Assembly (NCBI GenBank): GCA_002162955.1
Contig: MABD01000024.1
Coordinates: forward strand, 186,001 to 250,000
Length of the DNA stretch: 64,000 bases
Direction: 5' to 3'
DNA from: Gammaproteobacteria bacterium 45_16_T64
GTDB lineage: Bacteria; Pseudomonadota; Gammaproteobacteria; Pseudomonadales; Ketobacteraceae
Shown: piece by piece, positions 17,313-25,690 of the stretch
How positions within the stretch are numbered: the stretch's first letter is position 1
Layout of the letters: each line of letters starts with the position of its first letter
Program-made: the position numbers and the translations under genes
The notes under the pieces: generated by a model
Seen by the model: the letters and a program-made list of their open reading frames with translations, nothing else
Database searches by the model: none
What the model was told of the DNA's origin: nothing

Positions 17313-19094
17313 ATGGCAGATTTTCAAGCACCACTTCGTAATATTCGATTCACCCTATTTGATGTGTTCGGAGCAGATCAACAATGGGCGAACACACCAG
17401 CATTGGCTGGTGTAGTGGACAGGGAAACTGCTGAAGCTATGCTGGAAGGCGCAGCAAAAATCACTGAGCAAGAAATAGCGCCGATAAATCGATCAGGGGA
17501 TGAAGAGGGTGCAACCTGGGATAATGGTAAAGTCACCACGCCAGCAGGGTTCAAAGAAGCTTACGATGCATATTGTGAGGGCGGATGGCCAGGCATTACG
17601 GGTAATGCTGATTTTGGCGGATTTGGTATGCCTAAGGCATTAGGAGCCCAGGTTGATGAAATGCTCTATGCATCAAATAGTTCTTTTGCGCTTTACCCAA
17701 ATCTAAGTGCCGGTGCTAGCTTAGCGATCGAGGCCCATGCAAGTGAGGCTCTTAAAGCGCTCTATTTGCCTCGCATGTATGCGGGAGAGTGGGCTGGCAG
17801 CATGTGTTTGACGGAATCTCACGCAGGAAGTGACTTGGGTATTATCAGAACCAAGGCAGAGCCCTCGACTGACGGTACTCACAAAATCTCAGGTACTAAG
17901 ATATTTATCACTGGAGGGGATCAGGATCTCACGGCCAATATTGTACATTTGGTGCTTGCCAGGTTGCCAGGCGCACCAAAGGGACCCAAAGGCATATCGT
18001 TATTTATCGTACCTAAAATTAACGTCGATAGCGCCGGTGAGCTACTGGAAGCGAATAGGGTTAGTTGTGGATCTATCGAGCATAAGATGGGAATCAAAGG
18101 GTCTGCGACTTGTGTGATCAATTTTGATGATGCTACAGGCTATCTTGTTGGTGAGCCTAATAGGGGGCTTTCCTACATGTTCACGATGATGAACTACGAA
18201 CGTTTGTCTATTGGTGTGCAGGGCCTAGGTTGTGGCGATCGCTCAATGCAGAGCGCAATAGCGTATGCCAAGGATAGAAGGCAGGGTAGAGCGGCAACGG
18301 GTGCAGTTGAACCTGAAGCGTTCGCTGATACGTTACTTGTACATGCTGATGTGCGACGTATGTTATTAACGATGAAGTCGTTGACGGAAGCTGGGCGTGC
18401 GCTATCTACTTACGTGGCAATGGAATTAGATAAGGCGAAGTATGCTGAGAGCACGGCAGATAAAGTGAATGCTTCAGCGATGGTTGCGTTATTGACTCCA
18501 ATCGCTAAAGCTTTTTTGACCGACATGGGGCTTGATGTCACTGTAATGGGGCAGCAAGTTTTTGGTGGTCATGGATACATTCGCGAATGGGGCCAGGAGC
18601 AGCTAGTGCGAGATGTGCGTATTGCGCAAATTTATGAAGGTACTAATGGTATTCAGGCTCATGACCTACTGGGAAGAAAGGTGGTCTTTGATAGGGGCGA
18701 AGCTTTTGGCTTACTTAAGACAGAAATAGACGAATTTATAAGCCAAGCGTCTAGCGACTTGCTTGCACCATACTGTGAACAGCTTTCAGCGGCACTTATG
18801 GAGCTCTCAAATTTAACGGATGAGTTAATACAAAAGGTTGATACCAACCCCCATGAAATGGGTGCCGCAGCAGTGGAGTATTTGCATATATTTGGTTATG
18901 TGTTGTACGGCTATATGTGGCTAAGAATGGCGTCGGTTGCAGAAGAGAAATTAGCAGGTGATGATGGTTTTTATCAATCCAAATTGGATACAATGACGTT
19001 CTTTTTTGCGCGCGTGTTACCCCGAGTGAGTAGCCTGATAATATCGGCTAAATCTGGTTGTGAAAATACTGAAATCAATAGCGATTGGTTATAA
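17313..19094 (+). CDS. Acyl-CoA dehydrogenase, long form with C-terminal extension (DmdC/FadE-like)
   Basis: A FAD enzyme that makes the alpha-beta double bond in an acyl-CoA and passes electrons to electron-transfer flavoprotein. The 593 residues include the usual N-terminal, middle (MCLTESHAGSDLG, about residues 166-178) and C-terminal domains, with the catalytic Glu in IYEGTNGIQ (about E442), and then the roughly 120-residue extra domain found in DmdC-like and long FadE-type enzymes. The chain length used cannot be told. EtfBA at 47878-49557 would be its electron acceptor. The divergent ScfR-type gene and the TTGCAA sites suggest control by short acyl-CoA. Confidence 0.88.
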   Translation: MADFQAPLRNIRFTLFDVFGADQQWANTPALAGVVDRETAEAMLEGAAKITEQEIAPINRSGDEEGATWDNGKVTTPAGFKEAYDAYCEGGWPGITGNADFGGFGMPKALGAQVDEMLYASNSSFALYPNLSAGASLAIEAHASEALKALYLPRMYAGEWAGSMCLTESHAGSDLGIIRTKAEPSTDGTHKISGTKIFITGGDQDLTANIVHLVLARLPGAPKGPKGISLFIVPKINVDSAGELLEANRVSCGSIEHKMGIKGSATCVINFDDATGYLVGEPNRGLSYMFTMMNYERLSIGVQGLGCGDRSMQSAIAYAKDRRQGRAATGAVEPEAFADTLLVHADVRRMLLTMKSLTEAGRALSTYVAMELDKAKYAESTADKVNASAMVALLTPIAKAFLTDMGLDVTVMGQQVFGGHGYIREWGQEQLVRDVRIAQIYEGTNGIQAHDLLGRKVVFDRGEAFGLLKTEIDEFISQASSDLLAPYCEQLSAALMELSNLTDELIQKVDTNPHEMGAAAVEYLHIFGYVLYGYMWLRMASVAEEKLAGDDGFYQSKLDTMTFFFARVLPRVSSLIISAKSGCENTEINSDWL

Positions 19095-19317
19095 TAATCC
19101 ACTTATAAGCTACAAAATCGCTATGAGCAAGAGATGAACAACTAATCTCTAATGGTAACGTTTTTCGTAACTTATGTAGGTTTTTGTAAAGAAGCGGTTG
19201 CTGGGAATGTTGAAATTGATACTATTCCAGTGACGCTAATGCAGGGATTGTATTGGCGCACGAGGGGCTTGTAATAACGCAGCTCCTTCTATGCATACAA
19301 AAAAAAAGGTAATTACT

Positions 19318-19422
19318 ATGACATATCTTAAGATGGCTGCAGTTGCGGCATTGGTTGTTGGTTTAACTGGCTGCGGTATCGATTTAGGACCAGGGTGCAC
19401 CTTACTTTGTTTCTCTAGCTAA
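19318..19422 (+). CDS. Short lipoprotein of 34 residues
   Basis: ATG at 19318 follows AAGGTAA by about seven bases. The product is a lipoprotein signal peptide with lipobox LTGC (Cys19) and a mature part of only 16 residues, with GPGCTLLCFSS at the C terminus that adds two more cysteines. A strong terminator begins 21 bases after the stop, so ribosome site, frame and terminator make one compact gene. In size and layout it recalls entericidin-like lipoproteins, but the mature sequence is not recognised. Its own promoter should lie in 19100-19300. Confidence 0.75.
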   Translation: MTYLKMAAVAALVVGLTGCGIDLGPGCTLLCFSS

Positions 19423-19442
19423 ACCTTCCGGTTGTGCTAGAT

Positions 19443-19484
19443 AAAACGCCCTCGTAATGAATAATTGCGAGGGCGTTTTTTTTT
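19443..19484 (+). terminator. Rho-independent terminator of the short lipoprotein gene
   Basis: AAAACGCCCTCGTAAT pairs with ATTGCGAGGGCGTTTT (one mismatch) around a five-base loop, and nine T residues follow. Confidence 0.92.
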
Positions 19485-19627
19485 GTTAGATTATTTTTGT
19501 ATTAGTCATTTCTTTCTTCTATCTAAAGCTTAATTTTTCTCAGCCGATAAGAACCTAGTGTAAGACAGCGCAATAGAGCGATATTGTTGTGTGTTTTGAA
19601 TAGAGTTTCTAATAATAAGGCCGGGTT

Positions 19628-22012
19628 ATGTCTGTAGATTTTTCAATTATTGTCGCTGCTTTCGATGTAGACGATTCGCGTTTAGATCGAGTAAAGGCGT
19701 TGGAAAACGCATCTGTTGAACTGTTGATTTGTACCAATGAATCAGGAGGTTTTGATAGTGGATTACTGAACTCTGCAATATCTCAATGCACAGGGAAATT
19801 TGTCAGCATTATTAGTAACGTTGATTTAATAATCACCGAAAATTGGTTGCGACAACTAGCCGCTATGGTTTCTGAAAATCAGTTGATTGGAGGAATGGGA
19901 TACTCCATTGTTCGCCAACATAACGTTGAACTAGCCGCAGCGACAAGCATGTTAGAGTGGAAAGCCGTTGCGCTTGGAGTTCGCTCTGAAGTCGTGAGTA
20001 AGGGCACTAGCAACCCTATTGCCTTGGGGGAAGACTTTCTATTTGCCAGCATCGAGCTTTTTCACTCCTACCCTTTTGAGGCTATCGATGTGTTAGGGGG
20101 GCAAATGATTGGCCGCTATTCGATGCGGACTCGTTTAATGGGGAATGTTCAGCTGGTCTCTACGGAGGATCCGGCAGAGTCTACGATTGTAGAAGAATCA
20201 ATATTGCAGAACTTTTCGATGGGGTATGAGAGTTTATTTCCTATCAGCGATCAGGGAGTTCGTTGCTGGAAACGAAATGCCGAAGCATTGCAAAATTACG
20301 ATGCTGGTATTGCCATGTCAATTGTAGACGGGTTATTTGTTGGTCCTGAACTTCAATTCTTACAGAAACAAAAGGGAAAGATCGTCGTAAGTGGAAAAGA
20401 CAACGATGTGATTATTTCAGATACCACCGTGTGTTTGGATGCATTGCCTAATCATGAAACGATCATACTTTTTGGTATCGGAGCAGGGGAGCTTGTAAAT
20501 ACGTTGTTACTGGAAACAGATTGCGAGGTGTTGATAGTAGAGCCGGAGGCCAGGCTAATTAATTACTTGTGGATGCGCTATGATTGGTCGAGTCATGTTC
20601 AGGCTGGTCGGTTGCGTTACGTGCCCATCTGTAATGAGCATCCGGTCCTGCATTCCATTTCACTGATGCAAACCGGCCGTTTTCTACAAACGGTACTGGA
20701 TAGGAATGTCATACCTACACAGGTTATCCGTTCAGGTTCTTATCATCTGTATAATACTTTTTATAAGACCCTGGAGATTTCACTGAATCATTTTCTAAAA
20801 ATGGACAAAATCTCTAAGACGTGGATCGGTAAAGAAAAAATGGTGTATGACGTCACCATCGTCAGTCCACGCTGTGCGATTTTTGTTGATTTGGCTGAAT
20901 GCCTACATCAATTGGGCGTACGCACCCGAATTCTCAATGTCCCTGATAGAGCGAATCAATTAACAGAAGATAATATGATTCAATTGCTCGCGAGTTTGAA
21001 CGTAGATGCGAGTAAGCTAATTATTTATCGGAATCGTAGTTTTATCGAGTCTGAAGATATTACATTGGCAGCAGGTTTGGAGGACAGGATTCCAGGTGCT
21101 CAATTAAGCTGGTGGTGGGATATACCCAATGTGGCTAGCTTTATTGATATGCAATTAGCGGGTTTTACTCGTCCAGCAATGGCGTTTGCAAATGACATTT
21201 TGCCTCTATTGCCAGAAGGGTCTGCGTGGCTACCGCCAGCGGCTCAAAATCGGTTTTGTACAGATGATATTTATACTGGAGATATTGTGCCAGGCGTGAG
21301 TTTTGTTGGTCAGAGCCGTATCAGTCACTTGAGGACTCAATTAAGTGTGATTTCTGACGTTATGTCTAAGATTGGCGGGCAAGAGTTTAGCCATTTGTCG
21401 GAAATATTTGAAAAATATGAGAGCTTTCAACAGTTATATCAACGTATTCTTGAAGAAAAAGATGCCATACATGAAGTATTAAATTTATTAACGATTAAGA
21501 TGCCAGCTCAAGTGTATTATTTGCGTTATATCTTACAAATGGCAGAAACAGCGGCATTTCGTATCGCAGCAATAGAGTCTCTTTGTCGAAACAATATTGC
21601 GATGAGAGTGTTTGGGGATAATGAATGGGTCGATAGTGGTGTTGTGCCATCAGACTGTTTTGAAGGGGTGATTGAACGCAATGAACTTAGAGAAGTGTAT
21701 GAACGCTCGGAATTGAATCTCAATTTAAATTTTATGCAGGTTTCATCGACAGTAAATCCTAAAGTACTGGATATTGCGGCGTGCGGAGGGCGGGTTTTAA
21801 CTGATATGAGGCCCGAGTTGGATGTGTTGTATCCTGACAAGGACATTCGCCCATTAGCCTTTGATGGTGTAGAGGGTTTACCTGAGTTAGTCTCGGAGAT
21901 TCTCAATGCCACGCCAGAAAAGGATAAATTAGTTGAGATCGCTCAACGGACTCGATCTCATCATTCGATGCTAAACCGTGCGCGCTGGGTGATAGATCGT
22001 TTTTCACTGTAG
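19628..22012 (+). CDS. Large glycosyltransferase: GT2 domain, Rossmann middle part, CgeB-like GT1 C terminus
   Basis: Three parts can be told apart in 794 residues. Residues 1 to about 240 look like a family 2 glycosyltransferase (FSIIVAAFDVDD start; SIISNVD in place of the DxD site). About 260-400 forms a Rossmann-like part (TIILFGIGAGELVNTLL, then VLIVEPEARLINYL) like the MptE/DUF115 proteins found in flagellin modification. About 420-794 resembles the CgeB-type family 1 glycosyltransferases (SSTVNPKVLDIAACGGRVLTDMRPEL near the C terminus is the sugar-nucleotide site). I infer surface polysaccharide or protein glycosylation; the acceptor is unknown. The gene stands alone, with an upstream terminator and 184 bases to the next gene. 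Confidence 0.75.
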   Translation: MSVDFSIIVAAFDVDDSRLDRVKALENASVELLICTNESGGFDSGLLNSAISQCTGKFVSIISNVDLIITENWLRQLAAMVSENQLIGGMGYSIVRQHNVELAAATSMLEWKAVALGVRSEVVSKGTSNPIALGEDFLFASIELFHSYPFEAIDVLGGQMIGRYSMRTRLMGNVQLVSTEDPAESTIVEESILQNFSMGYESLFPISDQGVRCWKRNAEALQNYDAGIAMSIVDGLFVGPELQFLQKQKGKIVVSGKDNDVIISDTTVCLDALPNHETIILFGIGAGELVNTLLLETDCEVLIVEPEARLINYLWMRYDWSSHVQAGRLRYVPICNEHPVLHSISLMQTGRFLQTVLDRNVIPTQVIRSGSYHLYNTFYKTLEISLNHFLKMDKISKTWIGKEKMVYDVTIVSPRCAIFVDLAECLHQLGVRTRILNVPDRANQLTEDNMIQLLASLNVDASKLIIYRNRSFIESEDITLAAGLEDRIPGAQLSWWWDIPNVASFIDMQLAGFTRPAMAFANDILPLLPEGSAWLPPAAQNRFCTDDIYTGDIVPGVSFVGQSRISHLRTQLSVISDVMSKIGGQEFSHLSEIFEKYESFQQLYQRILEEKDAIHEVLNLLTIKMPAQVYYLRYILQMAETAAFRIAAIESLCRNNIAMRVFGDNEWVDSGVVPSDCFEGVIERNELREVYERSELNLNLNFMQVSSTVNPKVLDIAACGGRVLTDMRPELDVLYPDKDIRPLAFDGVEGLPELVSEILNATPEKDKLVEIAQRTRSHHSMLNRARWVIDRFSL

Positions 22013-22090
22013 ATACAACGGATTAGGATTTTTGAGTGCAACCCCGAAATTGTTATTATAGTGATACACGCTGTGTACTCTCGTGCCGGT

Positions 22091-22117
22091 TTTTTTGACG
22101 ACAAATCCGTCAAAAAA
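22091..22117. other. AT-rich hairpin between the glycosyltransferase and the helical-repeat gene
   Basis: TTTTTTGACG and CGTCAAAAAA pair perfectly around a seven-base loop. With the T run in the left arm it could stop leftward transcription, but no gene reads that way here; it may be a weak terminator or leader structure for either flank. Confidence 0.35.
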
Positions 22118-22196
22118 CTCTCTCAATTTGCCAAATTGGTCTAGAATTAGGAAAAAGTCTTTGTATATAAGACACCTACAGGCAGGTTGATAACTA

Positions 22197-24239
22197 ATGA
22201 ATGGTTTTTTTTCGAGAATGCTACAGCGTTTTTCTCTAATTTCTGCACTGGTTGTGTTGGTAATGGGGTCAAATAATATACGTGCTGATTCGTTTGACGA
22301 TGCGGTAAATCATTATTTGAAAGGCTTTGATGCGTGCCAGGAGGCGAACGGATTATTGAGGGCTAATCGGATCTCCGCAGCCAAACAAAAATTAAATGTA
22401 TACCATAAAATCTTGGGCGAAGCGCAAAGAATGGACCCGAGCATTGTTAAAACGAATAAGCGGGATATGGAGGGTAATATTAAATTTTGTCGACGTGTTG
22501 CGACAAATATTGAAGTAGAGCAAGCCACGCCTTTTATTGATAAGGCTATTGCCCAATGTGATCTTGCGCAAAAAGCGCTGAAAGGAAAGAAACCTGAAGC
22601 GGCGATGGAACATTTGATGGCATTCAAAGCCCACAAAGAAGAGGCGTGGAACATCACCGATAAGTTGTCCGATATTTTCTCAATACGTAATCAAGTAAAG
22701 CGTTGTCAACGCTTAGAGAAAAAAATCATGTCAGCGGGCAAAAAACAAGAAGCAATTAACTTGTCTGTAGAAACGGTTAAAGAGGAGAGCTCATCTTATG
22801 CTGAGACCTGTAGTCAGGCGCTAAAATCCTTGAATGCTTCCTCTATTGACGAGGTGTCGCTGAAGAATGCTACTAAGTCGATCGTGTTAGCAAAGTCCCA
22901 TAAAAAAAATGTTAAAGATGAAAGCGTTGCTTTTGATACGTTTGCGGCAAACCCTAAACACGAAGCCAAGGCTCTGGTTGCCTCGAACCTCAAGAAAGGC
23001 GATAAATGCTTAGCGTCCGCTGAAAAATTAGTGGTCAAAAAACGAAAGGAGCTAAAAAAAGCGACGGCCACGTTAGATTCGTATATTGGTTCACTTAAAA
23101 GTGCCGCTAAGCTTTGCGAGGCCGCAAGATCTGTTACCAAGACCAAAGCGAGTGATAGCGTGTATGCAAAAGCAAAAGCGGCATACCAAAAAGCACAGTC
23201 CTCTGAAAGCAGTCTTCGGAAAAAATTACGCAAAGATAAGTACTACCTTGCCTATCCGAATTCGCCAAAAGTGAAGGTAATCAATAAGACATTATCAAAG
23301 ACATCATCTTGCTTGGCTGACACCAACAAGCGGATGACAAAAATGTTCTCATCGATAAAGGCTGAAAAGAAAGCTTTTGCAGCGCGAAAAGCCAAAGAAG
23401 AAGCCGCACGTTTAGCGAAAGCGAGCGCCGCCGAGAAAGCCAAAATAAAAGCGGAAATCGCAAAGAAGAAAAAACTAGAGGCCGCCAAAGCGGCGAAGTT
23501 GGCGAAGGTCGCTGCTGATGCTAGAGCGACAGAAATTGCTGCCGCTAAAGCTGCAGCCAAGCAGGCCGCAGAGGCAGCGGTTAAATTAGCGGCTGAAGCT
23601 GCCGCAAGTGTGGCTTCTGCTGTCACATCAACAGCAAAGACTGAAACACAGCCGGAAACTACAGGTTCATCTGCCGTGTTGGCGGTGAGTGGGGTAATTA
23701 CTTTTAGCCAAATATCGGAGTCATTAGCCGTCATCTATGCCAATGGCAGTCAGCCTGAAGCTAAGACGATTAGTGCTGAACTGAGTCGGAATGGATTTGA
23801 TCAGGACGTGTATGTGGTATCACCTGATAGTAAGATTAATCTAAAAAACAAGGATAATACTCTACATAGAATCAAGGCTACGGACGATTACAATGATATA
23901 TCCGTGAAATTGGCAAAATTGCAGCCCCGTCAAAAGCGCCCAGTGAAAGTCAGTTGGAGAGATAACACAATCGTACAGATACGTAGTGATAAAGGGGCAT
24001 TAGCCGCGAGTTATGTCGCGAATATCCCTAGCGCTGCCTACCAAGTTGTGGAATTTAAGGTTGGCAAGTCATCTCATGGATTTAGCTTTGTGACGATCCC
24101 CCCCGGTGCAGACAAGGTCACGATATTGATCCCAAATCATGATCCTGTGGTAGTGAGTTTTGCTTCAGGCGGTAGTCAACTGATACCTCTCGTCAAAAAA
24201 GGTGAAGAGGTAGGAGAAGTGGTCATTGAGCTGAACTAG
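22197..24239 (+). CDS. Exported Lys/Ala-rich protein with cysteine-marked helical repeats and a cupredoxin-like C terminus
   Basis: No named family recognised. The order is: signal peptide (cleavage near residue 30), then about 340 residues of helical repeats with cysteines at 47, 98, 121, 170, 205, 271, 307 and 372. The first two repeats run C47...C98 and C121...C170 and share a pattern of a Cys, an ALK/LLR segment, AA...L and a lysine-rich helix. An Ala/Lys helix of about 90 residues (390-480) recalls the TolA rod. The last 190 residues are beta-rich; INLKNKDNTLHRI...DDY...VKVSW...VVEF follows the course of the MauL-like cupredoxin fold, but copper ligands are not kept. It ends at a 27-base-arm palindrome. 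I infer a periplasmic spanning or scaffold protein. Confidence 0.6.
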   Translation: MNGFFSRMLQRFSLISALVVLVMGSNNIRADSFDDAVNHYLKGFDACQEANGLLRANRISAAKQKLNVYHKILGEAQRMDPSIVKTNKRDMEGNIKFCRRVATNIEVEQATPFIDKAIAQCDLAQKALKGKKPEAAMEHLMAFKAHKEEAWNITDKLSDIFSIRNQVKRCQRLEKKIMSAGKKQEAINLSVETVKEESSSYAETCSQALKSLNASSIDEVSLKNATKSIVLAKSHKKNVKDESVAFDTFAANPKHEAKALVASNLKKGDKCLASAEKLVVKKRKELKKATATLDSYIGSLKSAAKLCEAARSVTKTKASDSVYAKAKAAYQKAQSSESSLRKKLRKDKYYLAYPNSPKVKVINKTLSKTSSCLADTNKRMTKMFSSIKAEKKAFAARKAKEEAARLAKASAAEKAKIKAEIAKKKKLEAAKAAKLAKVAADARATEIAAAKAAAKQAAEAAVKLAAEAAASVASAVTSTAKTETQPETTGSSAVLAVSGVITFSQISESLAVIYANGSQPEAKTISAELSRNGFDQDVYVVSPDSKINLKNKDNTLHRIKATDDYNDISVKLAKLQPRQKRPVKVSWRDNTIVQIRSDKGALAASYVANIPSAAYQVVEFKVGKSSHGFSFVTIPPGADKVTILIPNHDPVVVSFASGGSQLIPLVKKGEEVGEVVIELN

Positions 24240-24242
24240 CGC

Positions 24243-24296
24243 TCACCCGATAACGAATAAAAGCGGCAATTGCCGCTTTTATTCGTTATCGGGTGA
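24243..24296. terminator. Perfect 54-base palindrome, probable bidirectional terminator
   Basis: The arms 24243-24269 and 24270-24296 are exact reverse complements with no spacer. The inner part, AAAAGCGGCAATTGCCGCTTTT, is a normal terminator core with T tracts; the outer part, from TCACCCGATAACG, extends it. It starts three bases after the stop of the helical-repeat gene. Confidence 0.8.
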
Positions 24297-24356
24297 TGGT
24301 TTGTTGGGTCAAAAGTCAGTATGATGCGGCGCATTCACCAATAGGAGGGGGTTCAA

Positions 24357-25196
24357 TTGTTAAGCTATCGACACGGGTTTCATGCTGGAAATTATGCTGA
24401 TGTACTCAAACACTCGGCTTTGAGCTTAGTACTTGAGCATATGTGCAAAAAAGACAAGCCGTTTGCCTATATTGATACCCATGCTGGTGCGGGAGGTTAT
24501 TCGCTGAAAGGAGAGATGGCGAATAAGACAGGAGAGTTTACTGAGGGTGCGTTAAAACTATGGGCCGCAAGACCTCGGGAAAGTGAGCTAGCGCCGTACA
24601 TTCACGCGTTAAAACAAAACAACCCTAACGGTTCATTGAACTATTATCCAGGATCACCTCTGGTTGCATTGGCATTTTTACGCTCTCATGACGCGATGAG
24701 TCTATTCGAGCTGCATCCAAAAGATGTAGAGAGCTTACGTAAGAATGTCCCATCAAAGCGTCGTTTCAAAATTGAACAAAAGGACGGATACGAGGGGTTA
24801 AAGTCAGCATTACCTCCTGTGAGCCGAAGAGGGGTTGTATTGATAGACCCTTCCTATGAGATTAAGCACGATTACAAAGCTTCCGTTCGAGCAATCGACG
24901 CAGCGCAAAAGCGGTTTGCCACGGGTGTTTATATGCTCTGGTATCCGGTTGTTGACCGAAAAATGGTTCAAAGCATGGAAAAGCAGTGGACTAAATTAGG
25001 AGTAAGTAACGTGTTACAAATCGAATATTGTCGGGAAGAGGATTCGCCTGAGTACGGAATGACAGGTACTGGGTTGTTTATTGTAAACCCCCCCTGGAAG
25101 TTGGCGGAACAAATGAAAACAGTGATGGATACGATGAACCGTCACCTTGATGCAGGCAAGGCAACGGTTAGCATCAACCAGCTGACCGCAGAGTAG
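24357..25196 (+). CDS. rlmJ: 23S rRNA (adenine(2030)-N6)-methyltransferase RlmJ
   Basis: RlmJ methylates N6 of A2030 in 23S rRNA. The N-terminal MLSYRHGFHAGNYADVLKH stretch and the FIVNPPWKL motif near residue 240 are typical, as is the SAM-binding segment AYIDTHAGAGGY (about residues 37-48) and LIDPSYEIK in the catalytic area. Length 279 matches the E. coli enzyme. The start is TTG at 24357, which is supported by the strong AGGAGGGG site six bases before it; no ATG is in place. Confidence 0.95.
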   Translation: MLSYRHGFHAGNYADVLKHSALSLVLEHMCKKDKPFAYIDTHAGAGGYSLKGEMANKTGEFTEGALKLWAARPRESELAPYIHALKQNNPNGSLNYYPGSPLVALAFLRSHDAMSLFELHPKDVESLRKNVPSKRRFKIEQKDGYEGLKSALPPVSRRGVVLIDPSYEIKHDYKASVRAIDAAQKRFATGVYMLWYPVVDRKMVQSMEKQWTKLGVSNVLQIEYCREEDSPEYGMTGTGLFIVNPPWKLAEQMKTVMDTMNRHLDAGKATVSINQLTAE

Positions 25197-25202
25197 GCAA
25201 AC

Positions 25203-25613
25203 CTATTCTGTTTCAGGCTCTGCAATAATAGTGGCTTGGGCCTTATCTATTGAAATGTAGAAACAGTTCTTGCGATTGGTATGGCACGCGGGGCCTTGTT
25301 GATCGACCAGCAAGAGCAATGTGTCGCCATCGCAATCTGCTCGCATCTCTCTTAATAATTGCACATGGCCAGAGCTCTCACCCTTACGCCAATAGGATTG
25401 GCGTGATCGTGACCAATAGCAGACTTGCCCCGTGCGTAATGTTTCCTCGATGGATAGCTTGTTCATCCAAGCCATCATGAGCACTTCTCCTGTATCGTGC
25501 TGTTGTGCAATGGCGGGAATTAACCCTACGTCATTGAAGGTAAGGTTGGCGATAGCGTCGTTGGTATCGAATACAGAGCCTTTGTCTTGCTTTTCTAAGT
25601 CTTTATAGTTCAT
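25203..25613 (-). CDS. hisI: Phosphoribosyl-AMP cyclohydrolase
   Basis: Opens the adenine ring of phosphoribosyl-AMP, the third step of histidine synthesis. The 136-residue stand-alone form (not fused to the HisE pyrophosphohydrolase) has the metal and zinc ligands in ADCDGDTLLLLVDQQGPACHTNRKNCFY (Asp-Cys-Asp-x-Asp and two later Cys), and QVCYWSRSRQSYWRKGESSG. No other his gene is near. It is convergent with rlmJ, with six bases between the stops, and divergent from the HupE/UreJ-like gene. Confidence 0.95.
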   Translation of the reverse strand: MNYKDLEKQDKGSVFDTNDAIANLTFNDVGLIPAIAQQHDTGEVLMMAWMNKLSIEETLRTGQVCYWSRSRQSYWRKGESSGHVQLLREMRADCDGDTLLLLVDQQGPACHTNRKNCFYISIDKAQATIIAEPETE

Positions 25614-25690
25614 AGCGAATCAATGTCTACTTGGTTAAGATGGACGGATTTTATAGATTATGGGCGTGTCTCGCCATTGGATATTTGTGA

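Noticed and set aside
23252..23734. Ala-rich leftward frame of 160 residues inside the helical-repeat gene
   Set aside because: It is the antisense shadow of the Lys/Ala codons of the real gene and has no ribosome site.
15579..24296. The two long palindromes as ends of a mobile element
   Set aside because: Their sequences differ, both sit exactly at gene ends, and only ordinary chromosomal genes and no transposase lie between them.
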